A stretch of 64,000 bases of DNA. It comes from Panulirus ornatus (taxonomy: Eukaryota; Arthropoda; Malacostraca; Decapoda; Palinuridae). The stretch spans positions 53,493,868-53,557,867 of the forward strand of contig NC_092225.1 of the NCBI RefSeq assembly GCF_036320965.1, read 5' to 3'. Each line of letters begins with the position of its first letter. The first letter of the stretch is position 1. Below, one piece after another: positions 1-11,513 of this stretch. Below the pieces are notes generated by a model, which had not been told where the DNA came from, searched no databases, and saw only the letters and a program-made list of their open reading frames with translations. A program made the translations under genes and the position numbers.

Positions 1-1261
1 ATTATCATATTGTGGGCAAACAAATTACAAAAGTCACACTATGAAAAGGGCCTAGAAATCAATATCATGATGCATAAGTTATCATCTGAAGATTACGTGA
101 AAAGGTATGTTCATGTACATGGACAAAGAGATGTTTAGGAAGATATGTATGAAATACATCAGCTGAAAGATGAAATATGCCACACCAGCTTGGTCTAGTT
201 TGAAGAGTCATCAAATTGCTGGAAAGGATCCAAAAAAAATGTAACAAGAATGGTACAAGTACTGGGTGGAATCAGTTACAAAGTTAGGTTGGAACCCTAC
301 ATCTACTTACACTGGAGGACAAGAGAGTAAAGGAAAACGATAACCATATATAAATTCCGATGATGCCATAACCACTCGGAGACAGATCAGTTCTCTTGCA
401 TCAGAGGACACCCCAGAATAAAGCATAATTCAAGATAATTAAATTACAAAAAAATGTCAAGACGGTATTAAGAATGAATTTACTCATGGAAAGAACACTG
501 AACATGAAAAACAAGCCATGATGAAGCAAATATGAGTAATGATGAAAATGTCAAACTTACATAAAATAAGATACACAAAAACAAGAGATGAGGCTCCACT
601 TGTGTAAAGCTCCCACTCTCTATGTCAAAATGGGCAAATTCATTTTACAGTGACTGAAATGTTTGAAAAACTTTTAATCAGGCTATCCCAGCTTAAGGAA
701 GGAAATACTTCCCCTGAATAAAGTATATATAGACATATATGCAACCTGTTATAATCTGAATGCATTACAGACAAAACAAAAATTATGCTTCGAACAAGAT
801 ACATAACGATACTTCCTTGAAGCCCAACTTCCATTTATTTTGCACATATGAATGTCTTTCATCAGTAAATACACTTTCCACTGGTAAAATCTGAAAAATA
901 TGGGAAGAACACTGGTCTCAGTGAACTCCCATTAACACCCAACTCCATAAAGACCAATACACTAGTGACAAGCAAACTCTACAGAGTAATGATCAACACT
1001 AAATCTTTATACGACTTTTAGCTATTAACACATTTGAGAACTGAATTGCTAACAAAGGGTCTTTAAGGAATAAGACTTGCACTCATAAACTACGAAGTAC
1101 CTTAATCTACCAAAACTTAAATCTTAATCCCAAATTATGATAAACACTTTGGTAATAATCAGGGTCTAGATTGAGACATACAGTGGTGATCACAGACATA
1201 ATATCATGTATCACACATAAATAAATACATAAACTGATTTACTACTTCATTTCAGACGCAC
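1..1261. other. AT-rich intronic sequence, nothing recognised
   Basis: By the exon chain above this is the intron after exon 4. It is AT-rich with only short spurious frames. I see no further exon with convincing splice sites and no known repeat. Confidence 0.5.
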
Positions 1262-1392
1262 CTTAAAGAAAGGGTGAATATCTGGTGTAGCTGTGCCACT
1301 TTGGATTGAGGAGTCAGACGTTCTATTGGGTGGACCCCCTATTAACTTTCCTCCATAACTCTCGTTGTCTGAACCCACCAGGCCTGGATTGT
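1262..1392 (-). CDS. Host gene exon 4: Ser/Gly/Thr-rich region
   Basis: A 131-nt minus-strand exon. Two nt complete the split codon of exon 3 (G+AC, Asp), and 43 open codons follow. The acceptor is TATTGTTACCACAG; the donor is AAG followed by GTGCGT, weaker than the others. The peptide starts DNPGLVGSDNESYGG and ends GTATPDIHPFFK, rich in Ser, Gly, Asn and Thr, as in a disordered phosphorylatable tail. The phase fit with exon 3 is the main support. It ends in phase 0 at a donor, so the gene continues beyond position 1. Confidence 0.68.
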
Positions 1393-2636
1393 CTGTGGTA
1401 ACAATATTCATAAAAACAATCTGCACTGTGTAAGCACTTTTTCTCCAAATATGTTCAAAAGGATCTTCATCATACCAGAAATAATGGATAGAATGACATT
1501 AACACCATATCCTAAAAATGCTTACTTTCTTCCAATATTTTGAAAACGAGTTCTGAGCCATTTTGAAAAATAGGTACCATTTCAATATCAAACTCCTCAC
1601 AAATGATCCTTGACACAATCTGCTTAAGGCTGAAAATACAAAAAAATGGCAAAGCAACTGCTTCAAACTATAATTTTTCAGCAATCAAAATAATACCCTG
1701 AAATTTCAAAACAGCCTCATATATGAAAGAATTGGGAACACTACATTAGAAGAAAATGCTCCATGGACTTTTAACCACTCATCTGAGACATAAAATAATG
1801 AATAAACATTTCCAATTCTGGAACTACAAAATAAGAAGTATACAATAGAATAAAATTGATGGAATTACTCAAGGATAATGAGAATACATAAAAACAGTTT
1901 TCACCATCTGATTTTCCTTGAAAAATGAAGGTATACAACAATCATCACCGCATTTGGACAAATGACTTATGGGAATATCTTCAGAAAATATTTCAGTTCA
2001 GTTCTTCACTAATCTAATTGTCTCAAACTATGATCACTCGTGATCCCATGGAATACATGTAAACAAACCTGATTCTTCTTGAAAAAAGGATGCTCTACTG
2101 TTAACATACACTTGTGCATCTGACCAACTGTTTTTTCACGAGATCTTTAAAGAATTTTGGGTTATAACTCAGTACTACAATATACAACCATAGGCAGGAC
2201 CATATTTGACCCCTCATAAAAAGAAAGAATAATTAAAACATTTGTCAAAAGATGTTTCTTCCTAAACTGTATCACATGTAATAGCTTTGGGATAACCAAA
2301 TTCATTCTTGTTTATCATAATGGCCATACTTGATGACCACAGTCTAGCTATCTCATTCACTTTGTTTATCTCTTCCTTTGTCTAAAGAGGTTCTAGATTC
2401 ATAGTGTGATACCACACACTGTTCTTTTCCTTTCCCAAACATTTGAGGTTACTGTACTCTTACATGATATCAATCTTACTGAATAAGGGATATACAACAT
2501 AAAAGTAAATTTAGCCTTACAAAACCAACAAAAGGGTTACTGCTCCAATGCTATCAGTGTTGCTTTCATGTACATCTTGATGCTGTACTAGTACAATGTC
2601 TACAAAAAACATATATTTTCAAAGGCAATGCACGGC
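1393..2636. other. Intronic sequence, nothing recognised
   Basis: Left part of the 13.6-kb intron between host exons 3 and 4. AT-rich, without repeat-family similarity or coding potential that I can see. Confidence 0.5.
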
Positions 2637-3180
2637 TAAAGTTTATTGTGGTTTCAAGCATACAATGCTCTCAGGATGAAATCATCATACATTCAGTCAC
2701 TGAGACCAATGTTTCTAATGGTGTGAGCACCAGTAACCCACCTCAGTGTGCATCAGGCTATCTTGAGGGAGGGATGTTCTTTCTTTGCTCTTTCTGACTG
2801 CCAATTTATTTTGAGAATTTTGCTTTTGGTTGCTGTATTTCTTCCAACTGTGCTTCTATATGGTTGGCTCTTATCTTTCTTTTTTAGGAGGAAAAAGCCT
2901 AAACTCTTGCCTGGATGCAAGAAAATGTGGGTATACTTGAAATCTCTAAGCATACTATGCTCTCAGAATGCATGATCAGGCTGCTGATTCCTGTAACACC
3001 TCATCAGTACCTCACCTCATTCAGATCATGGACAAGAAATACTTCAGGAACCTTGCTAATTCCCTGCCCAGACATCTGCAGATGTCTGGGCAATGAAAAG
3101 AGATGAAAAAGTACAAAAAGTAAGCACAACATTGCCTTTGAAAATGTATGGGGAGACAGACAAAGTTTTTTGCATACATT
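2637..3180. repeat. Dispersed repeat family 1, copy a
   Basis: About 540 bp that align, with many substitutions, to 14092-14690 in the same orientation. Shared blocks include GTTTCTAATGGTGTG, GCTATCTTGAGGGA, CTCAGAATGCATGA and ATACTTCAGGAACC. The minus strand carries AATAAA close to its end, so it may be the 3' part of a retroelement or an old transcript copy. A clean palindrome (CCCAGACATCTG / CAGATGTCTGGG) lies at about 3067-3090. No protein was recognised. Confidence 0.6.
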
Positions 3181-3251
3181 ATAGTTTCTACCTTACATAT
3201 TGATGAAACGATTATCATTTTACTTTTATTCCTTATAAACAAAATAATTCA

Positions 3252-4634
3252 GGGAGAAGAGAGTGACTGGCTCCCAGTGAAGGTCAGTCTACGGCAGAGG
3301 TGTGTGATGTCCCCGTGGTTGTTTAATTTGTTTATTGATGGGGTGGTGAGGGAGGTAAATGCAAGAGTTTTGGAGAGAGAAGGCAAGTATACAGTCTGGT
3401 GGGGAAACGTATATATAAATAGTTCCCCAGGAATACTCTGTATTCCTGGGAAATTATATGGGAGGGTATTGATTGAGAGGGTGAAAGCGTGTACAGAGCA
3501 AGTATACAGTCTGGTGGGGATGAGAGGGCCTGGTAAGTAAGTCAGTTGTTTGGCAATCATACAGCACCGGTGGCTGATACGAGTGAGAAACTACAGAAGT
3601 TGGTGACAGTTTGGGAAAGTATGTGAAAGAAAAAATTGTAAGTGTGAACAAGAGCAAGGATATTAGGTTCAGCAGGGTTGAGAGACAAATTAGTTGGGAT
3701 GTGAGTTTGAATGGAGAAAAACTGGAGGAAGAAAAGTGTTTTAGATATCTGGGAGTGGACTTAGCAGTGAATGGAACCATGGAAGCAGAAGCTAGTCACA
3801 GAATGGGGGACAGGATGAACGTTCTGGGAGAGATGAAGAATGTGTGGAAACAGAATATTATCTCAGAGAGCAAAAATGGATATGTTTGAAGGAAAAGCAG
3901 TTCCAATAATATTATATGGTTGCGAGGCATGGACTATAGATAGGGATGTATGAAGGAGCATGGATGTCTTGGAAATGAAATTTTTGAGGACAATATGTGG
4001 TGTGAGGTGGTTTGATAGAGTAAGTAATGAAAGGGTAAGAGAGATGTGCGGAAATAAAAAGAGTGTGGTTGAGAGAACAGAAGAGGGTGTGTTGAAATGA
4101 CATGGACATATGGACAAAATTAGTGAGGAAAGATTGACAAAGAGGATATATGTGTCAGAGATGAAGGGAACAAGGAGAAGCAGAAGACCAAACTGGAGGT
4201 GGAAGGATGGAGTGAAAAAGATTGTGAGTGATTGGGGTCTGAACATAAAGAAGGGTGAGAGGGATGCAAGGAAAAAGAGTGAATTGGAGCAATGTGGTAT
4301 ATCGGGGTCAACGTGCCATCAATGGACTGAACCAGCACATGTGAAACATCAGGGGTAAACCATGGAAAGGCCTGTGGAGCCTGGATGTGGATATGGAGCT
4401 GTGGATTCAGTGCATTACACATGACAGCTACAGACTAAGTGTAAGTGAATGTGGCCTTTTTTGTCTGTTTTCCTGGCACTACCTCGCTGATGCAGGGGGT
4501 AGCAATGCTGTTTCCTGTGGGACGGGATAGTGCCAGGAATGGATGAAGACAAGTGTGAATATGTACATCTGTATATATGTATATGTCTGTGTATGTATAT
4601 GTACATATATGTGTATATGTACATATGTGTATAT
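3252..4634 (+). mobile_element. LINE-A copy 1, 5'-truncated, heavily decayed
   Basis: RTE-like retrotransposon fragment starting just before RT motif B (RQRCVMSPWLFNLF). It is interrupted at 3383-3520 by a 92-bp piece of another LINE flanked by 23-bp direct repeats. The catalytic FADD motif is destroyed by a small deletion near 3545-3575. Later blocks survive: NKSK, FRYLGVDLA (about 3750) and the C-terminal basic RPNWRWKDGVKKI (about 4190-4220). The 3' UTR contains a variant hairpin module (CACTACCTCGCTGATGC) and a TATATGTATATG-rich stretch, and is cut at about 4634 by the next copy. The most diverged of the 3-11 kb cluster. Confidence 0.85.
3406..3497 (+). mobile_element. 92-bp LINE-A fragment inside copy 1, flanked by 23-bp direct repeats
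   Basis: An RT fragment (GKLYGRVLIERVKACTE) out of order within copy 1. The host sequence at 3383-3405 is repeated exactly at 3498-3520. Its left edge contains the perfect fold-back CCCAGGAATAC-TCT-GTATTCCTGGG (about 3426-3450). The same edge, with some AT-rich sequence before it, occurs at 6540-6580 in front of LINE-A copy 3, so the two are related by duplication or template switching. Confidence 0.7.
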
Positions 4635-6513
4635 GTAAGATTATTAGTGAAAGAGAAGAGAGAGGCATTTGGACGATTTTTGCAGGGAAAAAATGCAATT
4701 GAGTGGGAGATGTATAAAAGAAAGGGACAGGAGGTCAAGAGAAAGGTGCAAGGGGTGAAAAAGAGGGCAAATGAGAGTTGGGGTGAGAGAGTATCATTAA
4801 ATTTTAGGGAGAATAAAAAGATGTTCTGGAAGGAGGTAAATAAAGTGCATAAGACAAGGGAGCAAATGGGAACTTCAGTGAAGGGCGCAAATGGGGAGGT
4901 GATAACAAGTAGTGATGATGTGAGGAGATGGAGTGAGTATTTTGAAGGTTTGTTGAATGTGTTTGATGATAGAGTGGCAGATATAGGGTGTTTTAGTCGA
5001 GGTGGTGTGCAAAGTGAGAGGGTTAGGGAAAATGATTTGGTAAACAGAGAAGAGGTAGTAAAAGCTTTGCGGAAGATGAAAGCCGGCAAGGCAGCAGGTT
5101 TGGATGGTATTGCAGTGGAATTTATTAAAAAAGGGGGTGACTGTATTATTGACTGGTTGGTAAGGTTATTTAATGTATGTATGACTCATGGTGAGGTGCC
5201 TGAGGATTGGCGGAATGCGTGCATGGTGCCATTGTACAAAGGCAAAGGGGATAAGAGTGAGTGCTCAAATTTCAGAGGTATAAGTTTGTTGAGTATTCCT
5301 GGTAAATTATATGGGAGGGTATTGATTGAGAGGGTGAAGGCATGTACAGAGCATCAGATTGGGGAAGAGCAGTGTGGTTTCAGAAGTGGTAGAGGATGTG
5401 TGGATCAGGTGTTTGCTTTGAAGAATGTATGTGAGAAATACTTAGAAAAGCAAATGGATTTGTATGTAGCATTTATGGATCTGGAGAAGGCATATGATAG
5501 AGTTGATAGAGATGCTCTGTGGAAGGTATTAAGAATATATGGTGTGGGAGGCAAGTTGTTAGAAGCAGTGAAAAGTTTTTATCGAGGATGTAAGGCATGT
5601 GTACGTGTAGGAAGAGAGGAAAGTGATTGGTTCTCAGTGAATGTAGGTTTGCGGTAGGGGTGTGTGATGTCTCCATGGTTGTTTAATTTGTTTATGGATG
5701 GGGTTGTTAGGGAGGTGAATGCAAGAGTTTTGGAAAGAGGGGCAAGTATGAAGTCTGTTGGGGATGAGAGAGCTTGGGAAGTGAGTCACTTGTTGTTCGC
5801 TGATGATACAGCGCTGGTGGCTGATTCATGTGAGAAACTGCAGAAGCTGGTGACTGAGTTTGGTAAAGTGTGTGAAAGAAGAAAGTTAAGAGTAAATGTG
5901 AATAAGAGCAAGGTTATTAGGTACAGTAGGGTTGAGGGTCAAGTCAATTGGGAGGTAAGTTTGAATGGAGAAAAACTGGAGGAAGTAAAGCGTTTTAGAT
6001 ATCTGGGAGTGGATCTGGCAGCGGATGGAACCATGGAAGCGGAAGTGGATCATAGGGTAGGGGAGGGGGCGAAAATCCCAGGAGCCTTGAAGAATGTGTG
6101 GAAGTTGAGAACATTATCTCGGAAAGCAAAAATGGGTATGTTTGAAGGAATAGTGGTTCCAACAATGTTGTATGGTTGCGAGGCGTGGGCTATGGATAGA
6201 GTTGTGCGCAGGAGGGTGGATGTGCTGGAAATGAGATGCTTGAGGACAATGTGTGGTGTGAGGTGGTTTGATCGAGTAAGTAACGTAAGGGTAAGAGAGA
6301 TGTGTGGAAATAAAAAGAGCGTGGTTGAGAGAGCAGAAGAGGGTGTTTTGAAATGGGGTAAACCATGGAAAGCTGTGTAGGCATGTATATTTGCGTGTGT
6401 GGACGTGTATGTATATACATGTGTATGGGGGTGGGTTGGGCCATTTCTTTCGTCTGTTTCCTTGCGCTACCTCACAAACGCGGGAGACAGCGACAAAGCA
6501 AAAAAAAAAAAAA
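4635..6513 (+). mobile_element. LINE-A copy 2, 5'-truncated, RT nearly complete
   Basis: Begins inside the ORF, at the block encoding RLLVKEKREAFGRF, directly against the TATATGTA-rich 3' UTR of copy 1. Translation is open to 5657, where TAG replaces Gln of motif B (LR-stop-GCVMSP). It reopens at 5664-6380 with the intact catalytic LLFADDTALVADS. RT motif A (AFMDLEKAYDRV) lies at about 5470. At about 6358 the frame is joined, through TGG microhomology, to GGTAAACCATGG of the 3' UTR, deleting about 255 bp of the C-terminal domain. The 3' end is the short UTR type, with the terminal hairpin module and an A-rich tail. Confidence 0.88.
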
Positions 6514-6548
6514 TGTGTATATGTTGATATGTATATATGTACGTATAT
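6514..6548. repeat. TATATG-rich simple sequence at a LINE junction
   Basis: TGTGTATATGTTGATATG-type sequence between the A-tail of LINE-A copy 2 and the fold-back at the start of copy 3. Confidence 0.6.
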
Positions 6549-8572
6549 GTTAATAGTTCCCCAGGAATACTCTGTATTCCTGGGAAATTATATGGGAGGG
6601 AATTGATTGAGAGGGTGAAAGCATGTACAGAGCATCAGATTGGGGAAGAGCAGTGTGGTTTCAGAAGTGGTAGAGGATGTGTGGATCAGGTGTTTGCTTT
6701 GAAGAATGTATGTGAGAAATACTTAGAAAAGCAAATGGATTTGTATGTAGCATTTATGGATCTGGAGAAGGCATATGATAGAGTTGACAGAGATGCTCCA
6801 TGGAAGTTATTAAGAATATATGGTGTGGGAGGCAAGTTGTTAGAAGCAGTGAAAAGTTTTTATCGAGGATGTAAGGCATGTGTACAAGTAGGAAGAGAGG
6901 AAAGTGATTGGTTCTCGTTGAATGTTGATTTGCGGCAGGGGTGCGTGATGTCTCCATGGTTGTTTAATTTGTTTATGGATGGGGTTGTTAGGGAGGTGAA
7001 TGCAAGAGTTTTGGAAAGAGGGGCAAGTATGTAGTCTGTTGTGGATGAGAGAGCTTGGGAAGTGAGTCAGTTGTTCGCTGATGATACAGCGCTGGTGGCC
7101 GATGCGGGTGAGAAACTGCAGAAGCTGGTGACTGATTTTGGTAAAGTGTGTGAAAGAAGAAAGCTGAGAGTAAATGTGAAAAAGAACAAGGTTATTAGGT
7201 ACAGTAGGGTTGAGGAACACGTCAACTGGGAGGTAAGTGTGAAAGAAGAAAGCTGAGAGTAAATGTGAAAAAGACAGTATTATGTACGGAGGTTGAGAAA
7301 CTCACTGGAGTAAGTTAAATGGAGAAAAACTGGGGAAGTAAAGTGTTTTAAATATCTGGGAGTGGATTTGGCAGCAGATGGAACCATGGAAGCAGAAGTG
7401 AATCATAGGGTGGGGCAGGGGGCGAAAGTGACTGAGTTTGGTAAAGTGTGTGAAAGAAGAAAGCTGAGAGTAAATGTGAATAAGAACAAGGTTATTAGGT
7501 ACAGTAGGGTTTAGGAACAAGTCAATTGGGAGGTAAGTTTAAATGGAGAAAAACTGGAGGAAGTAAAGTGTTTTAGATATCTGGGAGTGGATTTGGCAGC
7601 AGATGGAACCATGGAAGCAGAAGTGAATCATAGGGTGGGGCAAGGGGCGAAAGTTGTGGGAGCGTTGAAAAATGTGTGGAAGGCAAAAGCGTTATCTTGG
7701 AAAGCAAAAGTGGGCATGTTTGAAGGAATAGTGGTTCCAACAATGTTATAAGGTTGCGAAGCGTGGGCTATAGATAGGGTTGTTCGGAGGAGGCTGGATG
7801 TGCTGGAAATGAAATGTTCGAGGACAATATGTGGTGTGAGGTGGTTTGATGGGTAAGTAACGAAAGGGTAAGAGAGATGTGTGGTAAGAAAAAGAGTGTG
7901 GCTGAGAGAGCAGAAGAGGGTGCTTTGAAATGGTCACACGGAGAGAGTGAGAGAGGAAAGATTGACAAAGAGGATATATGTGTCAGAGGTGGAGGGAACG
8001 AGAAGTGGGAGACCAAATTGGAGGTGGAAAGATGGAGTGAAAAAGATTTTGAGTGATCGGGGCCTGAACATACAGGAGGGTGAAAGGCGTGCAAGGAATA
8101 GAGCAAATTGGAACGATGTGGTAAACCAGGGTCAACGTGCTGTCAATGGATTGAACCAGGGCATGTGAAGCGTCTGGGGTAAACCATGGAAAGTTTTATG
8201 GGGCCTGGATGTGGAAAGGGAGCTGTGGTTTCAGCGCATTATACATGACAGCTAGAGACTGAGGGTGAACGAATGTAGCCTTTGTTGTCTTTTCCTAGCA
8301 TACCTCGCACACATGTGGGGAGAGGGGGTTGTCATTTCATGTGTGGTGGGGTGGCGACGGGAATGAATAAGGGCAGACAGTATGAATTATGTACATGTGT
8401 ATATATGAGTGTGTGTATATATGTATACATTGAGATGTATAGGTATGTATATGTGCATGTGTGGACATGTATGTATATACATGTGTATGTGGGTGGGTTT
8501 GGCCATTCTTTCGTCTGTTTCCTTGCGCTACCTCGCTAATGCGGGAGACAGCAACAAAGTATAATAGAATAA
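6549..8572 (+). mobile_element. LINE-A copy 3, 5'-truncated with fold-back start and internal duplication
   Basis: Starts with the 11-bp inverted repeat CCCAGGAATAC / GTATTCCTGGG at its 5' truncation point, then runs through RT motif A (about 6755), motif B (DLRQGCVMSPW) and FADD (about 7075). The frame is broken by TAG at about 7031. A 301-bp tandem duplication with a smaller nested repeat covers 7125-7650. The C-terminal domain is frameshifted. The 3' UTR is the long type with two hairpin modules, ending AACAAAGTATAATAG near 8572. Confidence 0.88.
7125..7650 (+). repeat. Tandem duplication (about 301 bp) within LINE-A copy 3
   Basis: GTGACTGA(G/T)TTTGGTAAAG occurs at about 7125 and 7427, and the following 200 bp (NKSK to FRYLGVDLAADG region) is repeated. 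The block AAAGAAGAAAGCTGAGAG occurs a third time at about 7242, giving a nested partial repeat of about 90 bp. Confidence 0.75.
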
Positions 8573-8589
8573 GATTAATATGTTAATAG

Positions 8590-10029
8590 TATAGATTGTC
8601 AGTGAAAGAGAAGAGAGAGGCATTTAGACAATTTGTGCAGGAAAAGAGAGCAAATGACTGGGAGATGTATAAAATAAAGAGACAAGAGGTCAAGAGAAAG
8701 GTGTAAGAGATGAAAAAGAGGGCAAATGAGAGTTGGGGTGAAGAGTATCATTAAATTCTCGGAAGAATAAAAAGATGTTTTGGAAGGAGGTAAATAAAGT
8801 GCGTAGGACAAGAGAACAAATGGGAACATCGGTGAATGGGGCTAATGGGGAGGCAATAACAGGTAGTGGTAAAGTGAGAGGGAGATGGATTGAGTATTTT
8901 GAAGGTTTGTTGGATGTGTTTGATGACAGAGAGGCAGATATAGGGTGTTTTGGTTGAGTTGGTGTGCGAAGTGAGAGGGGTCAGGGAGAATGATTTGATT
9001 AACAGAGAAGAGGTAGTGGAAGCTTTGTGGAAGATGAAAGCCAGCAAGACAGCCGGTTTAGATGGTATTGCTGTGGAATTTATTAAAAAAGGGGGTGACT
9101 GTGTTGTTGACTGGTTGTGAAGATATTCCTTGCATGTATGGCTCATGGTGAAATACCTGAGGATTGGCGGAATGCATGCATAGTACCATTGTACAAAGGC
9201 AAAGGGGATAAAAATGAGTGTTAAAATTACAAAGGTATAAGTTTGTTGAGTATTCCTGGGAAATTACATGGAAGGGTATTGATTGAGAGGGTGAAGGCAT
9301 GTACCGAGCACCAGACTGGGGAAGAGCAATGTATTTTCAGATGTGGTAGAGGATGTGTGGATCAAGTGTTTTCTTTGAAGAATGTATGTGAGAAATACTT
9401 AAAAAAACAGATGGATTTCTATGTAGCATTTATGGATCTGGAGAAGGCATATGATAGAGTTGATAGACATGCTCTGTGGAAGGTATTAAGAGCATATGGT
9501 GTGGGAGGTAAGTTGCTAGAAGCAGTGAAAAGTTTTTATCGAGAATGTAACGCATGTGTACGAGTAGGAAGGGAGGAAAGTGATTGGTTCCCAGTGAATG
9601 TCAGTTTGTGGCAGGGGTGCGTGATGTCTCCATGGCTGTTTAATCTATTTATGGATGGGATTGTTAGGGAGGTGAATGCAAGAGTTTTGTAGAGAGGGGC
9701 AAGTATGCAGTCTGTTGAGCATGAGAGGGCTTGGGAAGTGAGTCAGTTGTTGTTCGCTGATGATACAGTGCTGATGGCTGGTTTGGGTGAGACACTGCAA
9801 AAGGTGGTGACTGAGTTTGGTAAAGTGTGTGAAAGAAGGAAGCTGAGAGTAAATGTGAACAAGAGCAAGGTTATTAGGTTCAGTAGGGTTGAGGGACAAG
9901 TCAATTGGGAGGAAAGTTTGAATGGAGAAAAACTGGAGGAAGTGAAGTGTTTTAGCTATCTGGGAGTGGATTTAGCAGTGGATGGATGGAGCCATGGAAG
10001 TGGAAGTGAGTCACACGGTGAGTGGTGTT

Positions 10030-10095
<66 letters not shown>

Positions 10096-11018
10096 GGGTC
10101 CTGGGAGCATTGAAGGTTGTGTGGAAGGCAAGAACGTTATCTCGGAAAGCAAAAATGGGTATGTTTGAAGGAATAGTGGTTCCAACAATGTTATATGGTT
10201 GCGAGGCATGGGCTATAGATAGGGTTGTGCGGAGGAGGGTGGATGTGTTGGAAATGAGATGTGTGAGGACAATATGTGGTGCGAGGTGGTTTGATCACGT
10301 AAGTAATGAAAGGGTAAGAGAGATGTGTAGTAATAAAAAGAGTGTGGTTGAGAGCGCAAATGAGGATGTATTGAAATGGTTTGGTCACATGGAAAGAATG
10401 AATGAGGAAAGATTGACAATGAGGATATATGCATCAGAGGTGGAGGGAATGAGAAGTGGGAGACGAAATAGGAGGTGGAAGGATGGAGTGAAAAAGATTT
10501 CTGCGATTGGGGCCTGAACATACAGGAGGGTGAAAGACTTGCAAGGACTAGTGAATTGGAACAATGTGGTATACTGGGGTAGACGTGCTGTCAATAGATT
10601 GAACCAGGGCATGTGAAGCGTCTGAGGTAAACCATGGAATGTTTTGTAGGACCTAGATGTGGAAAGGGAGTTGTGGTTTCGGAGCATTACAAATGACAGC
10701 TAGAGACTGAGTGTGAACAATGTGGCCTTTGTTGTTTTTTTTCCTAGCGCTACCTCGCGTGCATGCGGGTGTAGCGGGGTGCTGTTTTTCATGCGTGGCG
10801 GGGTGGCAGCGGGAATGGATGAAGGCACCACGCATGAATATATACATTTGCATGTATATGTATGTATACGTTGAAATGTATAGGTGTGTATATGTGCGTG
10901 TGTGGGCATTTATGTATATACATGTGTATGTATGTGGGTAGGTTGGGCCATTCTTTCATCTGTTTCCTTGCGCTACCTCGCTAAGGCGGGAGACAGCGAC
11001 AAAGTATAATATGAAATA
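8590..11018 (+). mobile_element. LINE-A copy 4, 5'-truncated, with a microsatellite grown inside the ORF
   Basis: Begins in the linker between endonuclease and RT (VKEKREAF block, about 8597) and runs to a complete long-type 3' UTR. RT is split over frames at 8775-8957, 9243-9692 and 9705-10517. The last carries LLFADDTVLMA and, unusually, reads straight through a (TG)n-G(n) tract at 10030-10098. Stops at about 8706 and 9688 and several frameshifts make it non-functional. The C-terminal GRRNRRWKDGVKKI is present at about 10460. The tail ends GACAAAGTATAATATG. Confidence 0.87.
10030..10098. repeat. (TG)n followed by an 18-20 nt G tract
   Basis: Replaces the GGGTGGGGGAGGGGG block found here in other LINE-A copies (the Gly/Val codons before LGALKNVWK). 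It encodes alternating Cys-Val and then poly-Gly without breaking the frame. Confidence 0.85.
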
Positions 11019-11038
11019 AAATATGTATCTATGAGTGG

Positions 11039-11109
11039 GTGGGCCATTCTTCGTTTGTTTCCTAGTGCTACCTCACTGGCACAGGAAATGGCGATCAAGT
11101 ATTACAGGA
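11039..11109 (+). mobile_element. Isolated LINE/SINE 3' tail module
   Basis: A 70-bp fragment GGGCCATTCTTCG...CTACCTCACTGGCACAGG, then AAATGGCGATCAAGTA. The last part matches the SINE-like element's tail (GGAAATGGCGAATAGT) better than the LINE-A tail (GGAGACAGCGACAAAG). It lies between the tail of copy 4 and the 5' UTR of copy 5. Confidence 0.55.
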
Positions 11110-11513
11110 AAGAAATGATACTTCCCATGTATTCCTCATGTGTCGGAGAAGGCGACTAAAGGGGCAGGTTCATGGGGCTGGAAACCCTCCCCTCCTTGTA
11201 TTTCAATTTCTAAAAGGGGACACAGAAGGAGTTAAGCGGGGAGTGCTCATCCTCCTTAAAGGCTTAGATTGGGGTGTCTGAATGTGTGTGGATGTGACAA
11301 GATAACAAGGGAGAAATGATACTTTCCACATATTCCCCAAGTGTTGTAGAAGGCGACTACAGGGGGTAAAAGAGGAGGGGCTGGAAACCCTCCCCTCCTT
11401 GAATTTCAATTTATAAGAGGAGACACAGAAGAAGGAGTCAAGCAGAGAGTGCTCATCCTCCTCGAAGGCTGAGATTGGGGTGTCTGAATGCATGTGGATG
11501 TAGCAAGATAAGA
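11110..11513 (+). repeat. Tandemly duplicated LINE-A 5' UTR (period about 201 bp)
   Basis: Unit 1 (11110-11304) and unit 2 (11311-11513) both run from GAAATGATACTT through GTAGAAGGCGACTA or its variant, GGCTGGAAACCCTCCCCTCC and GTGCTCATCCTCCT to GGGGTGTCTGAATG. They have diverged at many sites. Each unit covers the 5' UTR and the first codons of the ORF. Confidence 0.85.

Noticed and set aside
4460..4540. The CTACCTCGC...GCGGG hairpin checked as a tRNA or terminator
   Set aside because: Too short for a cloverleaf, no anticodon arm, and present at the 3' end of every LINE copy; part of the element.
4415..5089. Long minus-strand Ser/Pro/Phe-rich frames opposite LINE copies (for example 224-237 aa at 4415-5089, 22309-23022, 45435-46148)
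   Set aside because: They recur opposite the same LINE-A region in every copy and mirror the purine-rich coding strand; shadows of the RT frame.
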